64,000 nt of DNA from Streptomyces sp. NBC_00237. GTDB taxonomy: Bacteria > Actinomycetota > Actinomycetes > Streptomycetales > Streptomycetaceae. The stretch is taken from the NCBI RefSeq assembly GCF_026342435.1, contig NZ_JAPEMT010000001.1:2536501-2600500 (forward strand), written 5' to 3'. A program made the position numbers and the translations under genes. Within the stretch, counting starts at the first letter, position 1. Each line of letters starts with the position of its first letter. Positions 42,792-50,605 of this stretch are shown here, piece by piece. The notes beneath the pieces were generated by a model, which was given only the letters and a program-made list of their open reading frames with translations, searched no databases and was not told where the DNA came from.

Positions 42792-43784
42792 CTACGCGCT
42801 GGTCCGGGCCGGCGCCACGTCGCGCAGCAGATGCGTGTACGCCGCCTCGTCGACGACCGGGGTGCCGAAGGACTTGGCCTTGACGGTCTTGGAGGTCGCC
42901 GAGTCCGGGTCGTTGGTGACCAGCAGGCTCGTCAGCCGGGACACGCTCGTCGCGACGTGCAGTCCCGCCTCGACCGTACGGTCCTCCAGGAGGTCCCGGT
43001 CCACCGACGTGTCGCCGGAGAACGCCACCCGCATCCCCTGCATCAGCGGCTTGTCCGCCTGGTAGCGGCCCGGGTTCGGGTACGGGCAGGCGGGCCGCTT
43101 CTTGGAGGGCCGCCAACTGCCCTGCCCGCCGCCGCTCCCGCCGTACGAGGACTGGTAGCCGATCCGGGGAGCGGCGGGCGCGTCCGACCACTCGGTCAGC
43201 GGGCGGCACTCCAGAAGGGGCAGCCGGACCCCGCCCTGCGCCGCCGCGTGCAGGCTCGGCCGGAACGCCTCCGCGAGGACGCGGGCGTCGTCCAGCGCGT
43301 GGTGCGCGTGCTGCTGCACCACGCCGAAGTGGGCGGCCAGCGAGGCCAGCTTGTGGTTGGGCAGCGGCAGCGCCAGCTCCTTGGCGAGCGCGATGGTGCA
43401 CAGCCGCTGCCGTACGGGGGCGACGTGCCCGGCCCGTGCGTACTCCCGCGCCAGCATCGACCAGTCGAACATCGCGTTGTGCGCGACGAGGACCCGCCCG
43501 TCGAGCCGCTCGGACAGCTCGCCCGCGATCTCCGGGAAGAGCGGCGCGCCCTCCAAGACCTCGGTGGTCAGCCCGTGGATCCACGTCGGCCCTGGATCCC
43601 GCTCGGGGTTGACCAGGGTGTACCAGTGGTCGACCACGTCGCCGTGCGCGTCGAGGCGGTAGACGGCGGCGGAGATTATCCGGTCGTCGCGGGAGAGACC
43701 TGTGGTCTCCACGTCGACGACCGCGTACCCCTTCGGGTAGGCGGTCGGCCAGGTTGCTGCCGCTGTGGTCTGGTCATCGAGCAT
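42792..43784 (-). CDS. DEDDh 3'-5' exonuclease with C-terminal BRCT domain
   Basis: The product is 330 residues. The exonuclease domain shows Exo I YAVVDVETTGL, Exo II VAHNAMFDWSMLARE and Exo III HHALDDARVLAEAF, all DEDDh residues present. A Gly/Ser-rich linker leads to a BRCT-like domain (MQGMRVAFSGDTSVDRDLLEDRTVEAGLHVATSVSRLTSLLVTND). This resembles DNA polymerase III epsilon-like proofreading nucleases fused to BRCT, suggesting a DNA repair role. ATG 43784 is chosen; no alternative nearby is better. Confidence 0.88.
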   Translation of the reverse strand: MLDDQTTAAATWPTAYPKGYAVVDVETTGLSRDDRIISAAVYRLDAHGDVVDHWYTLVNPERDPGPTWIHGLTTEVLEGAPLFPEIAGELSERLDGRVLVAHNAMFDWSMLAREYARAGHVAPVRQRLCTIALAKELALPLPNHKLASLAAHFGVVQQHAHHALDDARVLAEAFRPSLHAAAQGGVRLPLLECRPLTEWSDAPAAPRIGYQSSYGGSGGGQGSWRPSKKRPACPYPNPGRYQADKPLMQGMRVAFSGDTSVDRDLLEDRTVEAGLHVATSVSRLTSLLVTNDPDSATSKTVKAKSFGTPVVDEAAYTHLLRDVAPARTSA

Positions 43785-43819
43785 GGTCACAGAGAATACG
43801 GGCCGACACTGACAGTCCC

Positions 43820-46696
43820 CTATTCGCCCAGTACGGAGCCCGTTTCCGGCATCGGGTCCCGGGCCCCTCCGGTCCCCACCTCCGGTGGCACCGGCCCGAG
43901 TTCCGCGACGAGGTCCCCGGCCGTGACCCGCGTCACTCCCCGGTGCCCGTCGACCGGTCCGGGGAAGAGCCGGTAGACCGTGCCGGTCGCCTTCTCGGGC
44001 ACGGGCTCCCCGTGCACCCGGGCCACCAGCACCCGCCGCCCCGAGAGGAGCCCTTCGAGGTCCGTCGACGTCCCGTGCTCCTGCGGCACTTCGGCCGCCG
44101 CCAGCCGCCCGGCGAAGGCGGCCGCACTCTCGCCCTCCGCACGCCGGTACGTCCACAGCGCACCGTCCCGCCGCACCACGGTCACCTCCGGCGCGCGTGC
44201 CGCCGCGTGCCAGCGGGCGAGGTCGGCCATGTTCGTACGGCTGCCGAAGGAGAAGTACGAGGTGAGGTCCCGGGCGATCCTGCCCAGGTCGTGGGTGTGC
44301 GAGGCGATGCTCTGGAAGCCTCCGGCGGGCGGCAGATGGAGGTCCGTCCACAGCGCCTCGCGGCGGCGCAGGTCCACCAGCATGGGGACGCAGACCTGCG
44401 AGTCGCCCGCCAGGTCGAAGCGCTGGCGGACCGTGCGCGGGTCGTACGAGGAGTCGCGCGGGCGTCCGCCGTCGAGTTCCATGAAGCCCGCGAAGGCGTC
44501 CGTCAGCTTCTCGAACGCGATGTTGTTGAAGGAGAAGACGACGGGCATGGCGTACGCGATCCCGGCGTGCGCGAGCAGCGGCAGCTCCAGGTCGACGTAC
44601 TCCGTGGCCCCGCCAGGGGCGGGCGCGGAGGTCAGGTCGCCGGAGTGCACCGCCGCACCCCCGTCGTGCCGCAGCGCGGTGTAGTCGCACAGCCCCACGA
44701 AGGTCAGGTCGCTGCCGTAGAACGCCACCGACAGGTCGAGGTCCACCCGGGTGTCCGCCGGTTGCGTCCAGTGCAGGAACAGCCGCATCGCCTCGCCGGG
44801 CGGCAACGGCAGGCGGCTGCCCCGGGGCACCGCGACGAGCGAGGCGGCGGACGCGTGCTCGGCGAACGGCACGGTCAGGTCCTCCAGCGCCTCGTCGATC
44901 ACGGCGTGGTCGTATCCCTCCCGCTCCGCGAGCCGCCGCAGCACCTCGGCCTCCAGCAGGCCGCACACCCGGGCGGCCGGCCCGGCGGGCAGCGGAGCCC
45001 GGTCCTCCGCCACGGCGAAGGCACGGGTGACCTCGCCGCGCGGGAAGAACACCCGGCGTGCCGGGGGATCCGTCCGGTGGCGCACGCGCAGTGCGCCGTA
45101 CGCGGACACCAGGGCGCCCACCCCGGCCCGGGGGAGCGTGTGCTCCAGCGCCTCGGCGAGCGCGTCGAGGGCGTCCGGCGCGGCTTCGGCACCGTCCGGC
45201 GCGGCCCCGGTGTCGTCCGGCGCGGCTGCGGTGTCGTACAGCCGCAGTACGTGATCCAGGCGGCGCAGCAGTTCGCCAGGGCGCTGGCGCAACAGCCTTG
45301 TCGCGCGCGGGAGTTCCCGTGCGGCGAGGGCCGTCTCGACCTGCCCGTTCCAGGTCACGGCACGGACCCGGCCGTCCTCGACCGTCACCCACCGGGGGTG
45401 CTGCGCGGCGAGTTCCCGCAGCTCGGGGAACGCGTCGGTGTCGGTCTCGCGCAGCACGGCGAAGGCGAGCGCGGCCCGGGGGTGGCGTGCGTACTGCTCG
45501 TACGGATGCAGGCTCTCGGCCGCACGCTTCCAGGGGCCCGGGTGGCGGCGCAGGTCCTCGATGAGCGAGCCCGTGTGCAGTTCGTCCAGTACGGCGAGGA
45601 GCTCGCGCCGCAGTGCGCGCGGCAGGCTGCGGAACCGGGGCGGCTTCAGCAGGGCCGCGTTGCCGCCCGAGCGCACACAGAGCAGCCGCAGTACGTCGGT
45701 GGCCGTGGTGAGCCTCGCCCGCAACTGCGCCCGCGCCGCGTCGGCGGTGCGCGGCTCGCACAGCAGGGTGCCCAGGACGAGGGCCTTGGTCTCGCGTACG
45801 GGGATGTCCTCGGGCAGTGCGGAGAGGTCGGCGGGCAGGGCCGGGAGGAGGGCGGCCAGGTCCGCGTACTCCTGCCCGGAGAGCGGGGTCTGACGCACCA
45901 TCAGTTTCCGTGCCTCGGTGGCCGACGCGGAGGGGAGGTCGGTACCGAGGGAGAGCAGGCGCAGCGGTCCCGCGAAGGCCGGACGACGGGATGCTCCGCG
46001 CGCCGGGCGTGCGGGGGGAGCGACCGGGGTCAGGAACGGGTCGTCCGGATCGAGGCGACGGTGGCAGATCGGGCAGCCCGAGTAGTCCGCGCCGTCCCAG
46101 CAGGCACGGCACACCAGATGGGCGCACGGCGACACCGGATGCACGGTGGAGACCGCGCCGCACAGCACGCAGGGCTGCTGCGGCTCCTGGAGCAGCAGCG
46201 TGAAGACGCGGTCCACGTACAGCAGGGCGGTGTCGCACGGCACGGTGAGCGGGAAGAGCTGGAACAGCGGGGTGTGCGTGCGGTGCGAGCCCAGCAGCTC
46301 GTCGGCACCGGACAGCAGCAGACGGCCCTCACGGGCCAGGTCGATGTGGTCCAGCGCGGCGAACGCGGCGTGCAGGGGCGCGGTCAACGCGAAGCCCCGG
46401 TCGAGGAGTTCCGCTTCGAGTACGACGAGGCGCGGCGCGGTGCGCGGGTCCTCGGCGAGGGCCGGGGCGAGGTCGAGGTGCACGGTCTGGGTCCGGCGGA
46501 GCAGCACGGACTGGGGTGAGGGCAAGTGGGCCTTCCGCGAGGGGCGGTGCGCGACGAAGCGGCGCGTGGGCGGTGCCGGGGCGCGGCTGAATCCTGTGGC
46601 GGGCTTGTGGCAGGGACGGAGAGTGGGGGCGCTACGGCGTCGGAGGATGAGAAGGAAGCGCGCGCGGAGCCGCCCTGCGCGGGTGATTCTATGCAT
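43820..46696 (-). CDS. RING-finger and TerD-like domain protein (MXAN_6230/SCO0854 family)
   Basis: The product is about 958 residues. A complete C3HC4 RING pattern (C176, C179, C191, H193, C196, C199, C208, C211) fits C-x2-C-x11-C-x-H-x2-C-x2-C-x8-C-x2-C. A long helical region follows (about 215-620). Then comes a TerD-like beta-sandwich (VDLDLSVAFYGSDLTFVGLCDY, VHSGDLTSAP, GIAYAMPVVFSFNNIAFEKLTDAFAGFMELDG). The combination matches the bacterial RING/TerD family named after SCO0854. RING domains bind zinc and, in eukaryotes, ubiquitin-conjugating enzymes; no such partners are visible here. The start is uncertain: ATG 46696 has GAGAGG close by, but a later start near residue 64 is possible. 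Confidence 0.75.
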   Translation of the reverse strand: MHRITRAGRLRARFLLILRRRSAPTLRPCHKPATGFSRAPAPPTRRFVAHRPSRKAHLPSPQSVLLRRTQTVHLDLAPALAEDPRTAPRLVVLEAELLDRGFALTAPLHAAFAALDHIDLAREGRLLLSGADELLGSHRTHTPLFQLFPLTVPCDTALLYVDRVFTLLLQEPQQPCVLCGAVSTVHPVSPCAHLVCRACWDGADYSGCPICHRRLDPDDPFLTPVAPPARPARGASRRPAFAGPLRLLSLGTDLPSASATEARKLMVRQTPLSGQEYADLAALLPALPADLSALPEDIPVRETKALVLGTLLCEPRTADAARAQLRARLTTATDVLRLLCVRSGGNAALLKPPRFRSLPRALRRELLAVLDELHTGSLIEDLRRHPGPWKRAAESLHPYEQYARHPRAALAFAVLRETDTDAFPELRELAAQHPRWVTVEDGRVRAVTWNGQVETALAARELPRATRLLRQRPGELLRRLDHVLRLYDTAAAPDDTGAAPDGAEAAPDALDALAEALEHTLPRAGVGALVSAYGALRVRHRTDPPARRVFFPRGEVTRAFAVAEDRAPLPAGPAARVCGLLEAEVLRRLAEREGYDHAVIDEALEDLTVPFAEHASAASLVAVPRGSRLPLPPGEAMRLFLHWTQPADTRVDLDLSVAFYGSDLTFVGLCDYTALRHDGGAAVHSGDLTSAPAPGGATEYVDLELPLLAHAGIAYAMPVVFSFNNIAFEKLTDAFAGFMELDGGRPRDSSYDPRTVRQRFDLAGDSQVCVPMLVDLRRREALWTDLHLPPAGGFQSIASHTHDLGRIARDLTSYFSFGSRTNMADLARWHAAARAPEVTVVRRDGALWTYRRAEGESAAAFAGRLAAAEVPQEHGTSTDLEGLLSGRRVLVARVHGEPVPEKATGTVYRLFPGPVDGHRGVTRVTAGDLVAELGPVPPEVGTGGARDPMPETGSVLGE

Positions 46697-46763
46697 GCCC
46701 CTCTCACGTCCTCCACCCATTTTCCGTCTCCCCCGGTGGAGGCGGGCGTCCCGGGCTGCGCCT

Positions 46764-46804
46764 GGTGCACGGCTGCGCCCGGTGCACGGCTGCGCCGCGC
46801 GTCC
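46764..46804. repeat. 17-bp tandem repeat and start of a mosaic repeat
   Basis: GGTGCACGGCTGCGCC occurs at 46764 and again at 46781. It runs into GCGCGTCCTCAA, the first part of the 43-bp repeat unit at 13321, which then switches to the element at 46811-46850. This fills the gap between the TetR and RING-TerD genes. Confidence 0.6.
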
Positions 46805-47482
46805 TCAATCTTCCCCAAGCTCTCGGCTTCGCTCAAGCAGGGGAGACCCCATCGACGGGCTGGAAGAGCCGCCCAGCAGCGCCCCCGCCAGTGCCCGTAC
46901 CGACACCACGAACACCCGCTCCGGGTCCGCCGGATGCGCCAGGGCCCGCGCCAGCGCCGGGTCGTCCTCGGCGAGGTCCGCCGACCACAGCTCGCCCTCT
47001 CCGGGGGACTGCACCGGCGCCCTCTCCCGGTTCCGCTCCACCAGCACGTGCCCCACCACCTGGAACTGCACCGCCCGCACCGCCTGTGCCGCGCGTGCCC
47101 CCCGCAGGCCCGCCGCGTGCACCTCGTGCACCAGCGCCTGTTGCGCGGGCAGGAACATCCGCTCCGTGAGACCGCGTTCGTGCACCATCGCGATCAGGTG
47201 CGGACGGGCGCGCAGCTCACGGCGCAGTGCGCGCGCCACCGACACGACCCGGTCGACGGGCGTGCGGCCGCGCGGCACCAGTGCGCCCATCTCCCGCACG
47301 GTCCGCTCGACGAGGGCGTCGAGGAGGGACTCCCGGTTGCCCACGTGCCAGTAGATCGACGTGACCGCCGTGCCCAGCTCGGCGGCGAGCTTGCGCATGG
47401 TCAGGTCCTGCGGACCGTGCTGCACGACGAGCCGCGCGGCGGCGTCCAGCACGTCCTCGCGGGTGAGCTGAACTCTTCGCAT
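46805..47482 (-). CDS. TetR family transcriptional regulator (TetR_C type)
   Basis: The product is 225 residues. The N-terminal DNA-binding domain is clear (REDVLDAAARLVVQHGPQDLTMRKLAAELGTAVTSIYWHVGNRESLLDAL). The ligand domain with RARPHLIAMVHERGL and AAQAVRAVQFQVVGHVLVE resembles tetracycline-repressor-type C-termini. It is divergent from the acetoacetate-decarboxylase-like operon with a 29-bp palindrome between them. The last ~14 residues (GSPLLERSRELGED) are encoded by a dispersed repeat, so the tail is an accretion. Confidence 0.85.
   Translation of the reverse strand: MRRVQLTREDVLDAAARLVVQHGPQDLTMRKLAAELGTAVTSIYWHVGNRESLLDALVERTVREMGALVPRGRTPVDRVVSVARALRRELRARPHLIAMVHERGLTERMFLPAQQALVHEVHAAGLRGARAAQAVRAVQFQVVGHVLVERNRERAPVQSPGEGELWSADLAEDDPALARALAHPADPERVFVVSVRALAGALLGGSSSPSMGSPLLERSRELGED
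46811..46850 (-). repeat. dispersed hairpin element, copy forming the TetR gene 3' end
   Basis: TTCCCCAAGCTCTCGGCTTCG and the following GCTCAAGCAGGGGAGACCCC match, in reverse orientation, the roughly 40-base insert at 19988-20033. The element supplies the final codons of the TetR gene, whose stop lies just outside its left edge. Confidence 0.75.
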
Positions 47483-47524
47483 GTCCCCAACTTCCTTCCG
47501 TGCACGTCTCTTTACCCTTCATCG

Positions 47525-47553
47525 CTGCTGCTGTAACAGTGTTACAGCAGCAG
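47525..47553. promoter_or_regulatory. TetR operator palindrome
   Basis: A perfect 14-bp inverted repeat around one central base (CTGCTGCTGTAACA-g-TGTTACAGCAGCAG) is centred at 47539. It lies between the divergent TetR and decarboxylase genes. The core GTAACA-TGTTAC is typical of TetR operators. Autoregulation and control of the operon are inferred. Confidence 0.82.
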
Positions 47554-47600
47554 GGGCGGAGCGACCCGCGAACGGCACGACCGACGAAGGGTGGTACGAC

Positions 47601-48398
47601 ATGGCACGCGTACGGTACGGAGCGCGCACCGAGGCCGAGATCGAGGCCGCGCGCACCAGGAGCACCCAGCTCCCCGACATCTGGTCCACCGGCGTGGTGG
47701 CCGTCTGGGAGAGCGACCCGGACGCGGTGGCGGCCGTCCTGCCGCCGCCCCTGAAGCCCACCGGCCGCCCGCTGGTGCGGGCGAACATCAGCAAGGTCGA
47801 CCTCCCCGGCTATCCGCTGGGGGCCGGTTCGGTGGCGGTCGCCGCCGCGTACGACGGGTGCGAGGGCTGGTACCCCCTCGTCATGCCCATGACCCACGAA
47901 CGCGCCCTGATCGGCGGCCGCGAGGTCTTCGGCGAGCCCAAGAAGCTCGGCGAGGTGACGGTGGAGCGCGACGGTCTGGTGGTCCGGGCCGCCCTCGCCC
48001 GGCACGGCATCGCCTTCGTCGAGGTGCGCGGCGCGGTGTCCGGGGCGCTCCCGCTGCCCGAGCCGGTCGAGAAGCACGACTTCTACTTCAAGTTCCTGCC
48101 CGCCGTCGACGGGCACGGCTTCGACGCCGACCCGGTGCTCGTGCGGTGCACCCGGCACGAGAAGGTCCGCAAGCTGGAGCAGGTGACCGGAGACGTCGTG
48201 CTCCGCGAGTCCATGTACGACCCCGTGGCCGACCTCCCGGTGCGCCGCCTCGTGGAGATCACCCTCGGCGAGAAGACCAGCGACCAGAGCGGCAGGGTCG
48301 TCGAACGGGTCGGCGCGCAGGCCCTGCTGCCCTACATCCACCAGCGCTACGACGACCCGCAGCAGATCCTCGACGGACCGCCGGAGGGGAGTGCCTGA
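47601..48398 (+). CDS. acetoacetate decarboxylase family protein
   Basis: The product is 265 residues. The fold signature includes YPLVMPMTHERALIGGREVFGEPKKLGEV, where the lysine pair carries the Schiff-base lysine of true decarboxylases, and FYFKFLPAVDGHGFDADPVLVRC. Family members decarboxylate acetoacetate or act as aldolase/dehydratases on pyruvoyl compounds. It is the first gene of a four-gene operon under the TetR palindrome. The stop overlaps the next ATG by one base. Confidence 0.85.
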   Translation: MARVRYGARTEAEIEAARTRSTQLPDIWSTGVVAVWESDPDAVAAVLPPPLKPTGRPLVRANISKVDLPGYPLGAGSVAVAAAYDGCEGWYPLVMPMTHERALIGGREVFGEPKKLGEVTVERDGLVVRAALARHGIAFVEVRGAVSGALPLPEPVEKHDFYFKFLPAVDGHGFDADPVLVRCTRHEKVRKLEQVTGDVVLRESMYDPVADLPVRRLVEITLGEKTSDQSGRVVERVGAQALLPYIHQRYDDPQQILDGPPEGSA

Positions 48399-49282
48399 TG
48401 GAGCTGCGGGCGGGGCAGACGGCCGTCGTCACGGGCGCGGCGAGCGGCATCGGGCTGGCGATGGCGCGGCGGTTCGCCGATGAGGGCCTGAAGGTCGTCC
48501 TCGCGGACGTCGAGGAGGGCGCCCTCGGCAAGGCCGCCACGGAGCTGCGCGAGGGCGGCGCACAGGTGCTGGCGCGCGTCGTGGACGTCAGCGAGCGCGA
48601 CTCCGTGCGGGAGCTGGCGGACGCCGCGTACGACGCCTTCGGCGCGGTGCACGTCCTGTGCAACAACGCCGGTGTCGGCTCCGGCGCCGAGGGCCGCATG
48701 TGGGAGCACGAACCCAACGACTGGAAGTGGGCGTTCGCCGTCAACGTCTGGGGCGTCTTCCACGGCATCCAGGCATTCGTGCCGCGCATGCTCGCGGGCG
48801 GCGAACCCGGGCACGTCGTCAACACCTCCTCCGGCGACGGCGGCATCGCCCCCCTGCCGACCGCCTCCGTGTACGCCGTCACGAAGGCGGCCGTGGTGAC
48901 GATGACCGAGTCGCTGTACGCGCACCTGAAGGCGGAACAGGCGCAGGTGGGCGCGTCCGTGCTCTTCCCCGGCCCGCACATGCTGCGCACCGGCCTGTGG
49001 GAGTCGCACCGCAACAGGCCCTCGCGCTATGCCAAGGAGCGTCCGCGCCGCACTCCGTACCGCAGCCTCGACCAGTGGGAGGCGGCGATGAAGGAGGCCG
49101 GTCAGGAGATCGCGTTCACGCCGGTCGAGGAGGTCGCCGGGGTCGTCGTGGACGGCATCAGGGCGGACCGCTTCTGGATGCTCCCCGAGAGCGAGCACAG
49201 CGACCGGCAGATCAGGGCGCGTTCCCAGTCGATGCTGGACCGCTCCCACCCCTCGTACCTCGAAAAGTTCATTCTCGACTGA
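48398..49282 (+). CDS. SDR family NAD(P)-dependent oxidoreductase
   Basis: This classical SDR of 294 residues has the cofactor motif VVTGAASGIGLAMA, NNAGVGS, catalytic serine in NTSSGDGG and YAVTK. An extended substrate loop and C-terminus (about 195-294, including RRTPYRSLDQWEAAMKEAG and a tail ending HPSYLEKFILD) is longer than in fabG-type enzymes. It is co-transcribed with the decarboxylase-like gene and upstream of two amidohydrolase genes, implying oxidation of a hydroxylated catabolic intermediate. Confidence 0.88.
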   Translation: MELRAGQTAVVTGAASGIGLAMARRFADEGLKVVLADVEEGALGKAATELREGGAQVLARVVDVSERDSVRELADAAYDAFGAVHVLCNNAGVGSGAEGRMWEHEPNDWKWAFAVNVWGVFHGIQAFVPRMLAGGEPGHVVNTSSGDGGIAPLPTASVYAVTKAAVVTMTESLYAHLKAEQAQVGASVLFPGPHMLRTGLWESHRNRPSRYAKERPRRTPYRSLDQWEAAMKEAGQEIAFTPVEEVAGVVVDGIRADRFWMLPESEHSDRQIRARSQSMLDRSHPSYLEKFILD

Positions 49283-49324
49283 GACTCCTTCCGACCGACT
49301 CTGCGCTCAGGAGCGTGATCGATC

Positions 49325-50605
49325 GTGACCGAACGAGACCCCTACCTGATCATTTCCTCCGACTGTCACGCCGGGCTGCCCACCGAGCGGTACCGGCCCT
49401 ATCTGGACAGCGCCTTCCACCGCGCCTTCGACGACTTCCTCGGGCAGCGCGACGCCCGCCGCGAGGAGATGACCCGCCTCGGCGTCCGCAACGAGGCATT
49501 CGCCGCCCAGTGGTTCCAGGACAACGAGGAAGGTCTGCGCGGCGGCTGGGACAGCGCCCAGCGCCTCAAGGAGCTGGACGGCGACGGAGTGGCCGCCGAG
49601 GTCGTCTTCCCGGACGCCGACGCCGTCGACAGCCAGACCGCGGCCCCCTTCGGCGTCGGCCTCGGCCTCTCCGGCGACCAGGACCCGGAGCTGGGCATGG
49701 CGGGCGCACAGGCGCACAACCGCTGGCTGGCGGACTTCGTCGGCGAGCACCCCGAACGCCACTGCGGCGTGGCCCTGCTGCCGATCACCGGCGACGTCGG
49801 CAAGGTCGTCGCCGAGGTGCACCGGGCCAAGGAGTCCGGTCTCGGCGCGCTGATGATCCCCTCCATGTGGGTCGACAAGGCCCCGTACCACGACCGGCGT
49901 TACGACCCGGTGTGGGCGGCCGCCGCCGAGACGGGCATGCCGATCGTCACCCACTCCGGTGCCGCGCCCCGCCACGAGTACGGCGACCACCTGGGCATCT
50001 ACGTCAGCGAGGTGACGTGGTGGCCCGCCCGCCCCCTGTGGTTCCTGCTCTGGTCGGGGGTGTTCGAGCGGCACCCCGGCCTGACGTTCGGGGTCGCCGA
50101 GTCGGGCTGCTGGTGGCTGCCGAACCAGCTGTGGTTCATGGACCGGCTCTACCTGGGCGCGCACGGCGGCAAGAAGCTCTCCCCGTTCGAGGAGCTGAAG
50201 CGCCCGCCGAGCGAATACCTCGACCGCCAGGTGTTCGTCTGCGCCACGAACACCAAGAGGCGCGAGCTGGCACAGCGCTACGAGATCGGTGTCGACAACA
50301 TCCTCTGGGGCAGCGACTTCCCGCACCCGGAAGGCACCTGGCCCAAGACCCGCGAGTGGCTCAGGAACACCTTCCACGACATCCCCGTCACCGAGACCCG
50401 CCGCATGCTCGGCCTCGCGGCGGCGGACGTCTTCGGCTTCGACACCGGGAAGCTGGCGCCGCTCGCCCGCCGGATCGGGCCGACCCCCGACGACCTGGGA
50501 CAGCCACAGGACCAGGCGGCCGTGGAGCAGTCCTGGGCGAAGTCCCGGGAGGTGGGCCGCCACTGGCTCACCGGGAACGACTTTCCGCAGATCGGGGTCG
50601 TGTGA
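49325..50605 (+). CDS. amidohydrolase family 2 (ACMSD-like) protein, copy 1
   Basis: The product is 426 residues. The N-terminal metal motif is ISSDCHAG, later ligands are in IVTHSGAAPRHEYGDH, and the conserved aspartate is in ILWGSDFPHPEGTWPKTREWL. This is the TIM-barrel family that includes 2-amino-3-carboxymuconate semialdehyde decarboxylase and related decarboxylases/hydrolases. The first motif is DCH rather than HxH. GTG 49325 follows the SDR gene by 42 bases, and its stop overlaps the paralogue start in TGATG. Substrate unknown. Confidence 0.85.
   Translation: MTERDPYLIISSDCHAGLPTERYRPYLDSAFHRAFDDFLGQRDARREEMTRLGVRNEAFAAQWFQDNEEGLRGGWDSAQRLKELDGDGVAAEVVFPDADAVDSQTAAPFGVGLGLSGDQDPELGMAGAQAHNRWLADFVGEHPERHCGVALLPITGDVGKVVAEVHRAKESGLGALMIPSMWVDKAPYHDRRYDPVWAAAAETGMPIVTHSGAAPRHEYGDHLGIYVSEVTWWPARPLWFLLWSGVFERHPGLTFGVAESGCWWLPNQLWFMDRLYLGAHGGKKLSPFEELKRPPSEYLDRQVFVCATNTKRRELAQRYEIGVDNILWGSDFPHPEGTWPKTREWLRNTFHDIPVTETRRMLGLAAADVFGFDTGKLAPLARRIGPTPDDLGQPQDQAAVEQSWAKSREVGRHWLTGNDFPQIGVV

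Noticed and set aside
46697-46720. Earlier start for the RING-TerD protein at 46720
   Set aside because: It adds only MGGGRERG from repeat-adjacent DNA and has no better ribosome site than ATG 46696. The true start may in fact be further downstream.
48658-50604. Upstream extension of the second amidohydrolase frame by about 650 codons
   Set aside because: The extension overlaps the SDR and first amidohydrolase genes in another frame and has Arg-rich shadow composition. The real start at 50605 is given by the TGATG junction and the family N-terminus.
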